DNA of 64,000 nt from positions 51,940,001-52,004,000 of the forward strand of contig NC_091249.1 in NCBI RefSeq assembly GCF_042477335.2, in the 5' to 3' direction. The notes beneath the pieces are model-generated. The model ran no database searches, was not told where the DNA came from, and worked only from the letters and a program-made list of their open reading frames with translations. Position 1 is the stretch's first letter. Each line of letters begins with the position of its first letter. The translations under genes were made by a program, and so were the position numbers. Source of the DNA: Ovis canadensis. Its lineage: Eukaryota; Chordata; Mammalia; Artiodactyla; Bovidae. Positions 21,060 through 32,779 of this stretch are shown one piece after another.

Positions 21060-23840
21060 CTCTTGTTTTCAGACTTTAAACTTTTTATTTGTATTGGGAT
21101 ATAGCTGGTTAAAAATGTTGTGGTAGTTTCAGGTGAACAGGGAAGGAACTCAGCCATACATATACATGAATCCATTCTCCCCTAAACCCCTCCTCCCATG
21201 CAGGCTGGCACATAACATTGAACAGAGTTCCTTGTGCTATACAATAGGTCCTTGTTGGTTATCCGTTGTAAATATAGCAATGTGTACCTAACCTTCCCCA
21301 AATCCCTAACTATGCCTTCCCTCTGGCAACCGTAAGTCGTTTTCTGAGTTTGTGACTGTCTTTCTGCTTTGTAAGTTCATTTGTATAATTTCTTTTTTGA
21401 ATCCACATATAAGGGATGTCATATGGTATTTCTCCTCCGGCTGACTTAGTATGACACTCCGTCACTCAGTATGACACTCTTTTGGTCCATCCATGTTGCT
21501 ACAAATGGCATTATGTCATTCTTTTTAATGGCTGAGTAATATTCCATCATATATATATATATTATCATATCTTCTTTATCCATTCCTCTGTTGATGGGCA
21601 TTTAGGTTGCTTCCCTGTCTTGGCTATTGTAAACAGTGCTGTAATGAACACTAGAGTGCATGTATCCTTCCAAATCATGTTTTTTTTTCCAGATATATGC
21701 CCACGAGTGGGATTGCAGAGTCATAGGATAGCTCTGTTTTTAGTTTTTTAAGGAACCTCCATCCTGTTCTCCATAGTGGCTATACCAATTTACATTCCCA
21801 CCAACAGTGTAGGAGGGTTCCCTTCTCTCCACACCCTTTCCAGCATTTGTTGTTTGTGGATTTGTTGATGATAGCCATTCTGACCAGTCTGAGATGATGT
21901 CTCATTGCAGTTTTGATTTGCATTTCTCTAATAACTAGCGGTGTTGAACATCTTTTCATGTGCCTATTGGCCATCTGTATATCCCCTTTGGAGAAATGTC
22001 TATTCAGGTCTTCTGCCCATTTTTTGAATGGATTGTTTGTTTATGCTGTTAAGTGTCATAAGCTATTTGTAAATTTTGGAGACTAATCCCTTATCAGTCA
22101 TGTCATTTGCAAATATTTTTCCCCCAGTCTTTGAATTGTCTTTTCATTTTATTTCCTTTGCTGTGCAAAAGCTTTTGAGTTTAAGTAGGTTCCATTTATT
22201 TATTTTTGGTTTTATTTCCATTATTCAGAGAGATGAATCAAAAAAGATGTTGCTGTGATTTTTATGAGAGCATGTTCTGCCTATGTTTTCCTCTAGAAGT
22301 TTTATAGTGTCAAGTCTCACATTTAGGTCTTTAATCCATTTTGAGTTTATGTTTGTGAGTAGAGTTAACGAATGATCTAATTTCTTTCTTTTTTCTTTTT
22401 TTTACAGGTGGCTGTCCAGTTTTCCCAGCACCATTTGTTGAAGAGACTGTCTTTCCAACATTGTGTAGTCTCACCTCCTTTGTCATAGATTACTTGACCA
22501 TAGGTGCTCGGGCTTATTTCTGGGTTTTCTATACTGTCCCATTGATGTATGTTTCTATTTTTGTGCCAGTACTATACTGTTTTGATGATTGTAGCCTTGT
22601 AATATAGTCTGAAGTCAGAGGGCCTGATTCCTCCAGCTCTGTTTTTCTTTTTAAAGATTGATTTGGCTATTTGGAGTCTTGAGTCTCCATACATTTTAAA
22701 TATTGAGATTTTTAATTCTAGTTCTGCAAAAAAATGCCATTGGTAATTTGATAGGTGTTGCATTGAATCTGTAGATTACCTATCTTTCTGAAACTATTCC
22801 AGAAAGTTACAGAGGAAGGAAGCTTTGAAACTCATTTTATAAGGTCACCATCACTCTAATACCAAAACCAGACAAAGATACCACACACACGAAGAGAAAA
22901 TTACAGGCTAATATCACTGATGAATATAGATGCAAATAGTCCTCAGCAAAATATTAGCAATCCATATCCAACAATACATTAAAAAAATCATACAAAGTGT
23001 CAACTTTTTGAGTCATAAGACAATGAAATGCCAAGAACAAATCTGTCATTAGTAAACCACTCTGATGATCAAGAGGGATTCGTCCCAGGGATGCAAGGAC
23101 TTTTCAACATCTGCAGGTTAATGTGATACACCACATCAACATATTGAAGAATAAAGAGCATATGATCATCTCAATAGATGCAGAAAAACCTTCTGACAAA
23201 ATTCAAAATTCAGCACCTGTTTATGATTTAAAAAGAAAAACTTCAGAAAGTGGGCATAGAGGGTACATATCTCAGCTTAATGAAGGCCATATATGACAAA
23301 CCTACAGCTAGCATCATACTCAGTGATGAAAAGCTGAAAGCATTCCCTCTAAGATCAGGGATAAGACAAGGATGTCCATTCTCACCACTTTATTCAACAT
23401 AGTTTTGAAAGTCCTAGCTACAGCAGTCAGAGAAAAAGAAGAAAGGGAATCCAAATTGGAAAAGAAGAAATTAAACTGTCACTGTTTGCAGATGACATGA
23501 TACTCTACACAGAAGATCCTAAAGATACTACCAGAAAAATACTAGGACTCGGCAAAGAATTTGGCAAAGTCACAGGTTACAAAATTAATACATGGAAATC
23601 TGTTGCATTTCTATACACTTAACAACAAAAGATCAGAAAGAGAAATTCAAGAAGCAACTCCATTTACCATCACATAAAAAAAGAACCTAGGAATGAACCT
23701 ACCTAAGGAGACAAAAGACCTGTACTCTGTACACTACAAGCTGCTGAAGAAAGAAATCAAGACATAAACAGGTGGAAAGGTGTACCATGTTTGTGGATTG
23801 AAAGAATCAATATTTAAAAAATGACTATACTTACTATCCC
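21060..23840 (-). mobile_element. L1 with 5' inversion
   Basis: 21060 to about 22778 is L1 3' UTR and ORF2 end in antisense. From about 22788 to 23840 the strand switches and L1 ORF2 reads in sense ('accaaaaccagacaaagat', 'gcagatgacatgatactc'). In L1 order the sense block ends at 'actatcccaaa', just before the place where the antisense block begins ('gaatctgtagatt' read in reverse). The two blocks are therefore adjacent parts of one element with its 5' segment inverted. A 10-bp repeat, aaaacaagta, flanks it at 21050-21059 and 23841-23850. ORF2 is riddled with stops and not functional. Confidence 0.85.
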
Positions 23841-23850
23841 AAAACAAGTA

Positions 23851-24213
23851 GTTTTTTGAAACTTAGTATTTTAATAGGAAAAGTAGGATGTAATCCATTC
23901 TAACCTTAGACCCCAAATAATTTCACAAATAGAAAAACATATCAATTGAGCAATGTGAATGGTTATGTAAGCAACAAAATATAATTTGAAAATAAAGTTT
24001 GTATGCACAATGTAACCAAAAACTGATCTTTCAAATGTTTTTACTGTGTAATTTCTTGAGTAAAGATAACCTGTCCTGAGCTTTAGGACTGGGGGCTACT
24101 GTCAGATTTGCCCTACTGTCTACCACTTTGCTACAGCATTTCTCACCCCAAACCCTCCCCTGCCTCCCTCCCCCTAGGTCTTGCAGTAGAAGTTCTGGCC
24201 CTCTTTGGGGAAG
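23851..24213. other. Intergenic AT-rich stretch
   Basis: No feature recognised. Confidence 0.5.
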
Positions 24214-24345
24214 GCTCAGTCGCGTCCGACTCTTTGCGACCCATGGACTGTAGCCCACCAAGCTCCTCCGTCCATGGGATTCTCCAGGCAAGATTACTGG
24301 GGTGGGTTGCCATTTCCTTCTCCAGGGGATCTTCCCTACCCAGGG
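24214..24345 (-). repeat. Bov-tA SINE fragment
   Basis: Antisense tail half ('ggctcagtcgcgtccgac' to 'gatcttccctacccagg'). Confidence 0.92.
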
Positions 24346-25267
24346 GTTTGTCTCCTTGGGGAGCCCTCCCCAAGTGGCACATGAGATCATGAGAGCAGCG
24401 CTCCTCTGAGCACACAGCTGGCTGGGCTTCCCAGGTGGTTTTCTATTCCTCTTTCAAGCTTGTTGGTTGGGTGACAATGTATCAGGGTTGCAAAGGGGAA
24501 AGTGTTCCCAGATGTGTGCACTGGGCATGATTAACTCTGCAGAGAATTTCATCCCCACGAAACCTGATTCAAGCAAATGTGCTTGACTGACCTCACCAAG
24601 GTCTCATGTATGAAGACCTCTCAGTTCTTATGTGGAAAGAGGAAGGAATTAAAAATGCATGTGCCAAGCACATTACATGCAATAGCTCACAAAGAATACC
24701 TTTATTATTCACGGTTTCCTTAGGTTCATAAAGGTAATAGCTTCCTGCAGCTCACACAAAGCTGAGTTTGAATCCTGTCCACTAGTGTCCAAACTCATGC
24801 TCTGCTCATCTCCTGTGGACTTGGTATTCAACTTTAGTTCAAAGGTGATGAAACATGGCTGGATAGTGAAAGTGTGGGCATCTTGGCTTGACTAGGTCAC
24901 AAGTGTCAGCTTTTTGAGCTCTAAGACAATGAAATGCCAAGAACGAATCTGTCCTCAGTAAACAACTCTGTATATTTCTAACACCAGTCTGGAACTCTGT
25001 GCTAGACCTAGGGTGGTTTGTGTGACCTCACTGATTTTTTTGTGAATGGCCACTCATGTGCACTTGAAGTAGGGTAAAATGGGTGAGGACATACCTGCTA
25101 ATGGGTAGTCAGGCCATCAGGATTCTAAATGGCAAAAGACTTTGGGCAAGTCATTTTAACCTCTCTGGGCTTCAGTGCCTCATCTAGAAAATGAGAGAGT
25201 TAGACCTTGATGGACTAAAGGTCTGTTCTTTTAAAAAACTCAGGAGGATGATTTTTTTCAACTGGAG
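24346..25267. other. Intergenic stretch with a likely MIR
   Basis: A sense MIR-like fragment at about 25100-25230 ('gactttgggcaagtcatttt'). Elsewhere no feature is recognised. Confidence 0.5.
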
Positions 25268-25468
25268 ACGTGGGACTTCCCTGGTGGTCCAGTGGCTAAA
25301 ATGCTGCGTTCCCAATGCAGGGGGCCTGCATTTGGGGCCTGGGTTCGACTCCTGGTTTGGGAAGTAAGATCCCACATGCTGCAGCTAAAACAAATGAAAA
25401 ACATCCTGCGTGCTGCAGCTACAACCCGGTGCAGCCAGATAAATAAAGTATTTTTTTAAATAAATAAA
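25268..25468 (+). repeat. CHR-type SINE
   Basis: 'ggacttccctggtggtccag' head, 'gggaagtaagatcccacatg' body and a TAAA-rich tail at 25440-25468. Confidence 0.88.
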
Positions 25469-26700
25469 TTGAGACATAATTCCCATATCATATAATTCAC
25501 CCATTTACAGTGTGCAATTCAGTGGCTTTTAAAAGCAGAGACATTACTTTGCCAACAAAGGTCCGTCTAGTCAAGGCTATGGTTTTTCCAGTGGTCATGT
25601 ATGGATGTGAGAGTTGGACTGTGAAGAAAGCTGAGCACCGAAGAATTGATGCTTTTGAACTGTGGTGTTGGAGAAGACTCTTGAGAGTCCCTTGGACTGC
25701 AAGGAGATCCAACCAGTCCATTCTAAAGGAGATCAGTCCTGGGTGTTCTTTGGAAGGATTTGCTAAAGCTGAAACTCCAGTACTTTGGCCACCTCATGCG
25801 AAGAGTTGACTCATTGGAAAAGACTCTGATGCTGGGAGGGATTGGGGGCAGGAGGAGAAGGGGACGACCGAGGATGAGATGGCTGGATGGCATCACCGAC
25901 TCGATGGACGTGAGTTTGGGTGAACTCTGGGAGATGGACAGGGAGGCCTGGCATGCTGCAATTCATGGGGTGGCAAAGAGTCGGACACGACTGAGTGACT
26001 GAACTGAGTGTATTCACTGAGTTGTGCAGCTGTCATCAAAATTAATTAGGACATTTTCATTAACTTCAAAGAGAGCCCTGCACACTTTAGCTATCACGTC
26101 TCGCCCCCTTATCCTCCCTGGACCTAAGTAACCACTAATCCACGCTTTGTCTCTATAGATGTCCCTCTTCCAGACATTACATAGACATGGAATCATAAAA
26201 TGTGTGGCCTCTTGTGTCTGGCTCCTTTCACTTAGCATGTTTTCAAGGTTTGCCTATGTTGTAGCATGTGTCACTGTTCCTTTATTAAATATTAAATACA
26301 ACATTCCATTGTATGGATATACTGCATTTTATCCATTTATAAGTTGATGGACAGGGTTGTTACCACCTTTTAGCTGTTGTGCTACTGTGGACATATATGT
26401 ACAAGTTTTCATGTGGGCATATGTTTTTGATTCTTCTCTTGGGTATGCACCTGGAAATAGAATTGCTGCGTCAGTGATAACTCTAACTTTTGGGGTAACT
26501 GCCTGGCTGTTTTCCAAAGTGGCTATACCATTTCACATTTCTATCAGCAGTGTGTAAGTGTTCCAATTTCTCCTCATTCTCATCAATACTTGCTGTTATC
26601 TGACTTTTTCATTACAGTGATCCAAGTGTGTATGAAGCAGTATCTCATTGTGGTTTTGATTTGTGTTTTCCTGATGAATAATGATGCTGAACAATTTTTC
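25469..26700 (-). repeat. Old L1 split by BovB
   Basis: Antisense ancient L1 ('gtgcaattcagtggctttt', then from 26008 'gtattcactgagttgtgcag'), interrupted by BovB at about 25532-26008. Further right come 'gttgatggacagggttgtt' and 'gtatgcacctggaaatag'. Confidence 0.75.
25532..26008 (+). mobile_element. BovB (RTE) 3'-end copy
   Basis: Sense copy of the BovB non-LTR retrotransposon. It encodes the end of the RTE ORF2 in broken frames: TLPTKVRLVKAMVFPVVMYG, then [20 protein letters not shown], then [20 protein letters not shown]. It ends in the tail shared with Bov-tA ('gtcggacacgactgagtgac'). It is 5'-truncated and lacks the reverse transcriptase core. Confidence 0.95.
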
Positions 26701-29700
26701 ATGTGCTTAATGGCTGTTTGCATACCTTTGGAAAAATGTTGACTCTTTTCCATATTTCAGCCTGGAAATTTGGGGTGCACAGCTTCTGGCCTAAAATCTG
26801 AACTTCATATTTCAGCACAGAAACTTGGGGCACAGATAAAAATATGGGAAACACATCTTCAGAGTTAACACCTTTTGAATAGTTTTTGAAAAAATCGTTG
26901 GAACTTTTATGTATCATTTGATGGTACTTATTATCAGAACATGGGCCTGGTGAAATGTGACTTTTGCGTGGCTTTCTTGTTTGTATTTATTTTGCTCATA
27001 GGTTCATTGGCCTCATTTGACTAATCAGTTGTTTTTGAAGCAAAGATTAAAATGGTAAATCTAGTTTGTGTGATTTTTAATAATCTATCCAAAGTAATTT
27101 CTCAATTGGTTTTTCTATTGTATAAAATTTCCCATTTTCATTTTGTTCCTTTTTTCTTGTTTTCTTTTGTGTTTGTAGCTATATATCCCATTTTTTTGCA
27201 ATTGAAGTACATTTGATTAACATAACTATATTTGTGTTGCGATACAACATAGTAATGCAATATTTTTATGGAATCGACTTTATTTATATATTACCAAAGT
27301 GTGAGCTGTTCATTAGTTTTGGAGATGAATTGCTTGTGGGTATCTTGGTTTGCAAATATTTCTTTGCATTCTGGGTTGCCTTCTTCATTCCTTAAGATTT
27401 CCTCTTTTGGGCACCTGCTTTGAAATTGAAGTAGATCACATTTTCCTGGTTTTGGTTTATTTCCCATTGCTCTAGGAGATGGATTCCAAAAGACCTTGCA
27501 ATGATGTCATCCAAATCCCAAAACATATTGTAGTTTATATTATCACCTCTCCTTCCTATGTTTTCCTCAAGACTTTCATAAAATCCCTCCTGACCTTTAG
27601 ATATTAATGATTTGGAGTTAAGTTCATGTATGGGGTTAGAAAGTGTTCTAACCTCATTCTCATTTTCTTTGTTTTAATAAGCCTCGCATGATCCTTCATA
27701 GTGTCTCTACCGGCGTATATGCCCAGCATCAGGGGAGGAATATCCCCTTTTCTCCACATCTCCATCAGGTAGTGTTTGTCACGTTTCTGACAATGGCCAT
27801 TCTGAATGCTGAGACGATTCCTTCCTGTGGCTTTGATTTGTATTTCCAATATTTAGTGAAATTGACCTCTTTCCATGTGATTTCTTTTCAAAGGTGAGTT
27901 CCTGTTACCTCTCGATTCAGCTTCCTATAACTTGGCCCTGCTTTAAATTCTTTTCTGATGACCACTCCTAGGACGTTTGTTGAGATCAGCTGTTTTTGAC
28001 TTAGAGACCGTTTGGTCTTGAGAATGCTCAGTGCCCATCAACACAGCTTTTCAAGCTGTTGTTACAGAAAATGGCCACAAGACAGCAGCATTATTCAGCC
28101 CCACACATTCCCTACCCCCAGCCTCCCCATCGTTTCTGTGTGGTTTCATATTGGAATAGAGGTGATTTCTGATTTTATGTGTGTTCCAGGTGTACAGAGA
28201 TTGATGCATTAATGTATGACCACTTACCTATTTCCTTTCAGGTTCTTGTTCTCATCTAGGTGGTTACAGTGGGATCAGTAAACTTCCACCTGCTATTCAG
28301 TAGGTCGTTTTGGATCATCTATTGGATACATATATGTGTGTCTACATTGATTCAAATCTCTTAATTCACTTCACCTGTACCTAGAGATTGAGGGGTCCTG
28401 CAGAGGGCAAGGGGCATTCCAGGAATATCATAGGGTCACGCTGCCTGTCACATCCTCCCAGGACCCTGAGCCCCAGAACAACCCAGCCTTGGGCCCTAGC
28501 CTGCCCATTCTCCAGCTATTGATACCAGCCAAGGCAACCATGGGATGAGGGGAATAGAGTCAGGTTATGTTTCTATGTTTCTATATTTATTGTGTTTATT
28601 CACTTGTTTGAACTTTGAATTACAAGGCAGTGGGTTTTTTTTTTTTTAATTCAGTCACTTGATTTACTCACACATAGATGTGTATATGTTATATTTCAGG
28701 GACTGTCCCTGTATAGATTATTACAGAAAGTGGAGTATCATTCCTAGTGTTACTCAGGGGGTCCTTGCGGCTTATTTTCTAAATAGTGTGCACACGTTAG
28801 TCAAGTAGCTCATTTCTGTGCGCAACACCTTTCTTCTCTGCTAATAGTAAGTGAGAAGAGTTTCTTTTAAGTCTGTGAACTGTTTATCTTGGCTCAAAGA
28901 GCTCCTATGTATCCATTTTTAGATTCCACCTAGAAGTGACATCGTATTCTATCACTTGCTACGATCATCTCTACCTTCTGGCCCGTGCCTGAACATGGCA
29001 TTTTCCCCTGTTCCTTATGGCTGATTCATATACCGTTTTGTACATAGAATCCATTTCCTTTATTCATTTCTGTGTCCTTTTAAACTTAGGTTGCAGCAGT
29101 GTCCTTCTTTTGGAAAATGGTCTGGCAGGGAAGGCATGGGTACCCTTGTCTTCGAAAATGTTTCTTCTCCCTGACTGTATGCCCAGGCGCATGATTGCTG
29201 TTTCCTCAGTCACTTCCACGTTTCGTTTTCTAATGATCCTCTATACTGTTCTCTCTAGTGGATGAACCAATGGAGATTTTTTAGTAATCCTATCCAAATT
29301 AGTTTCTTGATGAGAGTTTCTATTCCTAAACTTTTCCCATTTTTATTTTGCTAACCTTCATTATTGATTATTTCTTGTGTTTGTAGCTATCCGTCTACTC
29401 TTTCTTTTTCAGTTGAGGTATAGTTGATTCACATTACTCTATTTGCTTTGGGAAACAACATAATGATTCAATATTTTAATGGAATATATACCATTTAAAG
29501 ATATTTCAAAATCATGGTTATATTTCTCTGTTGCATACTATACAACCTATTATTTTAATACATCCTATTATTTTACTTATGTTATACATAGTGACTTTTA
29601 TCTCTTAATTTCTACTTCAATCTGGCAACACCCGCAACAAAATCCCCACAGGCATCCATTAGTTTCTGGATTTGTGAGTCTCTTTCTGCTTCATAGATAG
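26701..29700 (-). repeat. Mosaic of degenerate L1 copies
   Basis: Several antisense, highly diverged L1 pieces. 26880-27300 and 29270-29480 are diverged copies of each other ('gtgtttgtagctat' followed by a 'gtatagttgattcac'-like stretch). 27600-27890 and 28915-29260 read as L1 ORF2/3' UTR. About 28370-28560 is less repeat-like but shows no gene. Boundaries are approximate. Confidence 0.6.
26741..26850. repeat. 56-66 bp unit repeat, left block
   Basis: About two units beginning 'gactcttttccatatttcag' and containing 'ggggtgcacagcttctggcc'. The same unit recurs at 29990-30190. Confidence 0.7.
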
Positions 29701-29832
29701 GTGCTGCTGCTGCTAAGTCGCTTCAGTCGTGTCTGACTCTGTGCGATGCCACAGATGGCAGCCTACCAGGCTCCTCCGTCCGTGGGATTTTCTAGGCAAG
29801 AGTACTGGAGTGGGGTGCCATTGCCTTCTCTG
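29701..29832 (-). repeat. Bov-tA-related SINE with (GCT)n end
   Basis: Antisense copy of the same (AGC)n-tailed type as at 4865-5016 ('gctgctgctgctaagtcgc'). Confidence 0.92.
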
Positions 29833-29989
29833 ATAGAGAGGTGCATTTGAGTTTTATTTTAGATGGAAATTAAATGTGATTTCCTATGGAAGTTTTCTCT
29901 GTGTTTCTGACAACCTTGCCTTATGAGAATATGTAAATACATTTTCCTAAAAAGAGTATAACTTTCAGGAATAGTGTAATGTCAAATGG

Positions 29990-30190
29990 ATTTTTTTCCA
30001 GCTTTCAGCCCACAGTGTTTCTGGCCCGAAATATGAACTTGTCCATATATCAGCCTGGAAACGTGGGGCATAGAGCTTCCCGCCGGAAATGAGCACATCT
30101 TGTCCTCCATCTTTCAGCCCCGAAACTTGGGGTGCACAGCTTCTGGCCTGAAATATGAACTCTTTTCCATTTAACATGAAATATGAACTC
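29990..30190. repeat. 56-66 bp unit repeat, right block
   Basis: Three to four units, with starts at about 30035, 30091 and 30157, matching the block at 26741. On the minus strand the units translate in one frame as variants of KLYAPRFQADIW. Confidence 0.7.
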
Positions 30191-31600
30191 TTTTTACATT
30201 TAAAATTAAGGATGAGTTTTTAATTGACTTTTTATTTGTCAGTCTAGATGCTTACTCTAGGAGCTGAAGTTCAATTAGAAGTTCAGTTGCCTTAATGGCA
30301 ATTAGTGTCTCCCCAGAAGTGAAGCCTGAGATTTTGGAACAGAGGCTAAGGAGAGAGGGACCATCAAGTGGGATTCCAGAGGATGGAGCCTTCCTCATAC
30401 ATAACTGCTTAGGATACACCTGACTCAGTGTAAAGCTGAGAGCTTAGAAAAATCAGGTTGACACTTCAGAACGCTAGGTTTCTTTAAGGTCGGGATTTTG
30501 GCTTTGGAATTTAAAATGTAGCATTGTGATGATATTTATGTTAAAAACATTTTCAGATCGTACAGAAGAGTATAAAGCAAAAGTTAAACATCCTTCTCCC
30601 CTAACACCTATCCTCTCATTTAAATGTTCTCCAGAGATATTCACTATTAAATTTGTGTATGTATATATGCAAATATATATCATGTATTTGTTTACATACA
30701 TTAAATAATATAATACATTGTTTTGACAATTTGTTTCCACTTCTCAATATATATTGGAAAATTTTTCTATTTTCATCATAGATAAAGATAAGTCATTCTT
30801 TTAACACATTGCCATTTCATGTTGTATATTTAACCAACCTTTACTGAAAGACTTTAGTTTGTTGTTAGTGTTTTTACAATTTTGAATAAGTTTGCAATGA
30901 ATCTTGTGTTCTATCTTTGGTACTTTTGTAAGTCTCTTCAAGGATAAATCCATAACTTTTATGTTTTGATGGATGCAGTGTGGTTCAATTGTCTTCTAAA
31001 GAGGTGTGGTTTAAAGTTGTCCTAATAGTGTCTCTTTTGGAAGACTGGGTTTTTGCAAACTTTTTTTTTTTCAGAGGGAAGAGCACTGGTGTTGATCTAA
31101 TATGGAGAAATAGTGTCTATTTTCATTTACATTTCTTTAGTTCAGAAAGAGACTGATATATTTTTACAGGTCATTTCTGTTTCTTTTCTGTGAACTTTCT
31201 GTTCTTTTCTGGTCCAGTTTTTCTATAGAATCGTCTTTTAGTGCTTTAGAAAAGCTTTTTGTATTTTAAGGAAATTTTCTAGTGCTTTTGTGGTTTTACT
31301 GTTTATAGGAAAATTTTTGATCATCGGTTTTACTGTGTGAGGAACAAGGCGGAACTCCAGCTTTGCTTTCTTCCAGTTGACTTGCCATTGTCCTGATGCC
31401 ATTTATTGAATTCTTTCTCTTTCTATCCATTCATTTGAAATGCCTTTGTGATATACCAGATTCTAATATGTGTTCGAGTCTATTTCCAGCCTTTCTATTC
31501 TTCTCTAGTATTAAGTTACTTTGATGGCTGTACTGCTTGCTTTTTAGAAATCTGTTTGTTATTCATCTATTTTATACAGTTTTGGCAGTTTACCAATTAA
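30191..31600 (-). repeat. Old L1 sequence
   Basis: From about 30530 the AT-rich sequence resembles antisense L1 3' end and ORF2 ('aacattttcagatcgtac', 'cacattgccatttcatg'). 30191-30530 is unassigned. Confidence 0.5.
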
Positions 31601-31810
31601 GTCAGGTCTAGGGAAAAGCAGGTTATGTGAAAAAAAATAAGTGGGAGTCAAACAGATCACGATTTGATCCCAGAAATGTACTTTGTCAGCTGTTTAGCCC
31701 TGAACAAATTCTTCAACTTTACTATGCTTCAGTTATGTTCACCTTTAAAATAGAATGAGGGTGAAGATGAGATGCTGCCGGGAAAGTACTGCCTGGTGCT
31801 CTTCGGCATG
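31601..31810 (+). repeat. MIR-like fragment
   Basis: 'gatttgatcccagaaatg' and 'cttcaactttactatgcttc' follow the MIR consensus order. Confidence 0.55.
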
Positions 31811-32309
31811 TGCTGGACATCAGGCTGTCGCCTTCTGGGCCACCAGGCACTGCCAGGGCCTGAGCGGGGGTGAGAGATGTACAAGGTCAAGGGAGTGTGT
31901 GCCACCCCACCCCACCCCTGGCCAAGTCCTCCGAGTGCGGTAACTCCCTGCCCAGTCGGCCCTGAGTCCGTTACTACAGACTGCCCAGCTCTCTCCCTTG
32001 ATCTGTTCTTCAGAGAGAGAACTGTCCCTGGAGGGTGGCCAAGACGTGTGTGGGTGGCGTGTGGACAGAGCACGGGCGTTTGCCTTGGGGTGTCCATGTA
32101 TCTGCATATGGGTCCCTCACTATACAGAACAGAGTGGGATGGGTGGAAATAGAAAAGGAGGGACCGGAACTCCATCTATACTCTCGCCCTGAATCCTTCC
32201 CATATGAAGGTTGGGCCTGCTTCCTCTCCTTTTCCTCATGATGATAGACTGGGGTGGGGTGGGGAGGAGCTCTATTCACATGTTCAGTAAGCAGATCCTG
32301 GGGACTGGC
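31811..32309. other. Intergenic GC-richer stretch
   Basis: Several overlapping open frames on both strands but no recognisable protein or splice pattern. Confidence 0.45.
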
Positions 32310-32745
32310 TGGGTGTATTAGTTTCCAAGGGGTGCACTAATCAAGTACTGCAAACTGGGGGGCTTAAAAACAACACAAAATTTATTGTCTCACAATCCTG
32401 GAGGCTAGAAATCCAAAATCAAGATACCCACAGGGCTGTGCTTTTTCTTCAGGTTCTGGGAAGAACCCCGTCTGTGCCTTTCTCTTAGCTTTTGGTGTCG
32501 CTGCCTTCCCTGGTGTTCCTCGGCTTGGAGACACATTGTTCTAATCTCTGCCTCTGTCGTCACATGGCATTTTCCTCTTTCATAATAACACCAGCTCTAT
32601 TGTATTAGGGCCCACCCTAAAGAGCTCATCTTTACTTGATTACCTCTGTAAAACCCTCTTTCCAAATAAGGTTATGTGCACAGGTACCAGGGCTAGCACT
32701 TGAACATATCATTTTGGGGGACACAGTTTAACCCGTAACACTGGT
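32310..32745. repeat. Old mammalian interspersed repeat
   Basis: 'gtattagtttccaaggggtg', 'aatttattgtctcacaatcc' and 'tttgggggacacagttta' mark a well-known mammalian repeat, the same family as 46681-47510. I do not assign the family name. Confidence 0.75.
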
Positions 32746-32760
32746 AACACTGCCTTTTAG

Positions 32761-32777
32761 TAGGGTTAGGGTTAGGG
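32761..32777 (+). repeat. Short telomere-like (TTAGGG) run
   Basis: 'tagggttagggttaggg', just under three units. Confidence 0.85.
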
Positions 32778-32779
32778 CT

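Noticed and set aside
31729-32175. 148-codon antisense frame with overlapping frames on both strands
   Set aside because: Starts at a MIR-like repeat; overlapping frames on both strands reflect GC content; no domain is recognised.
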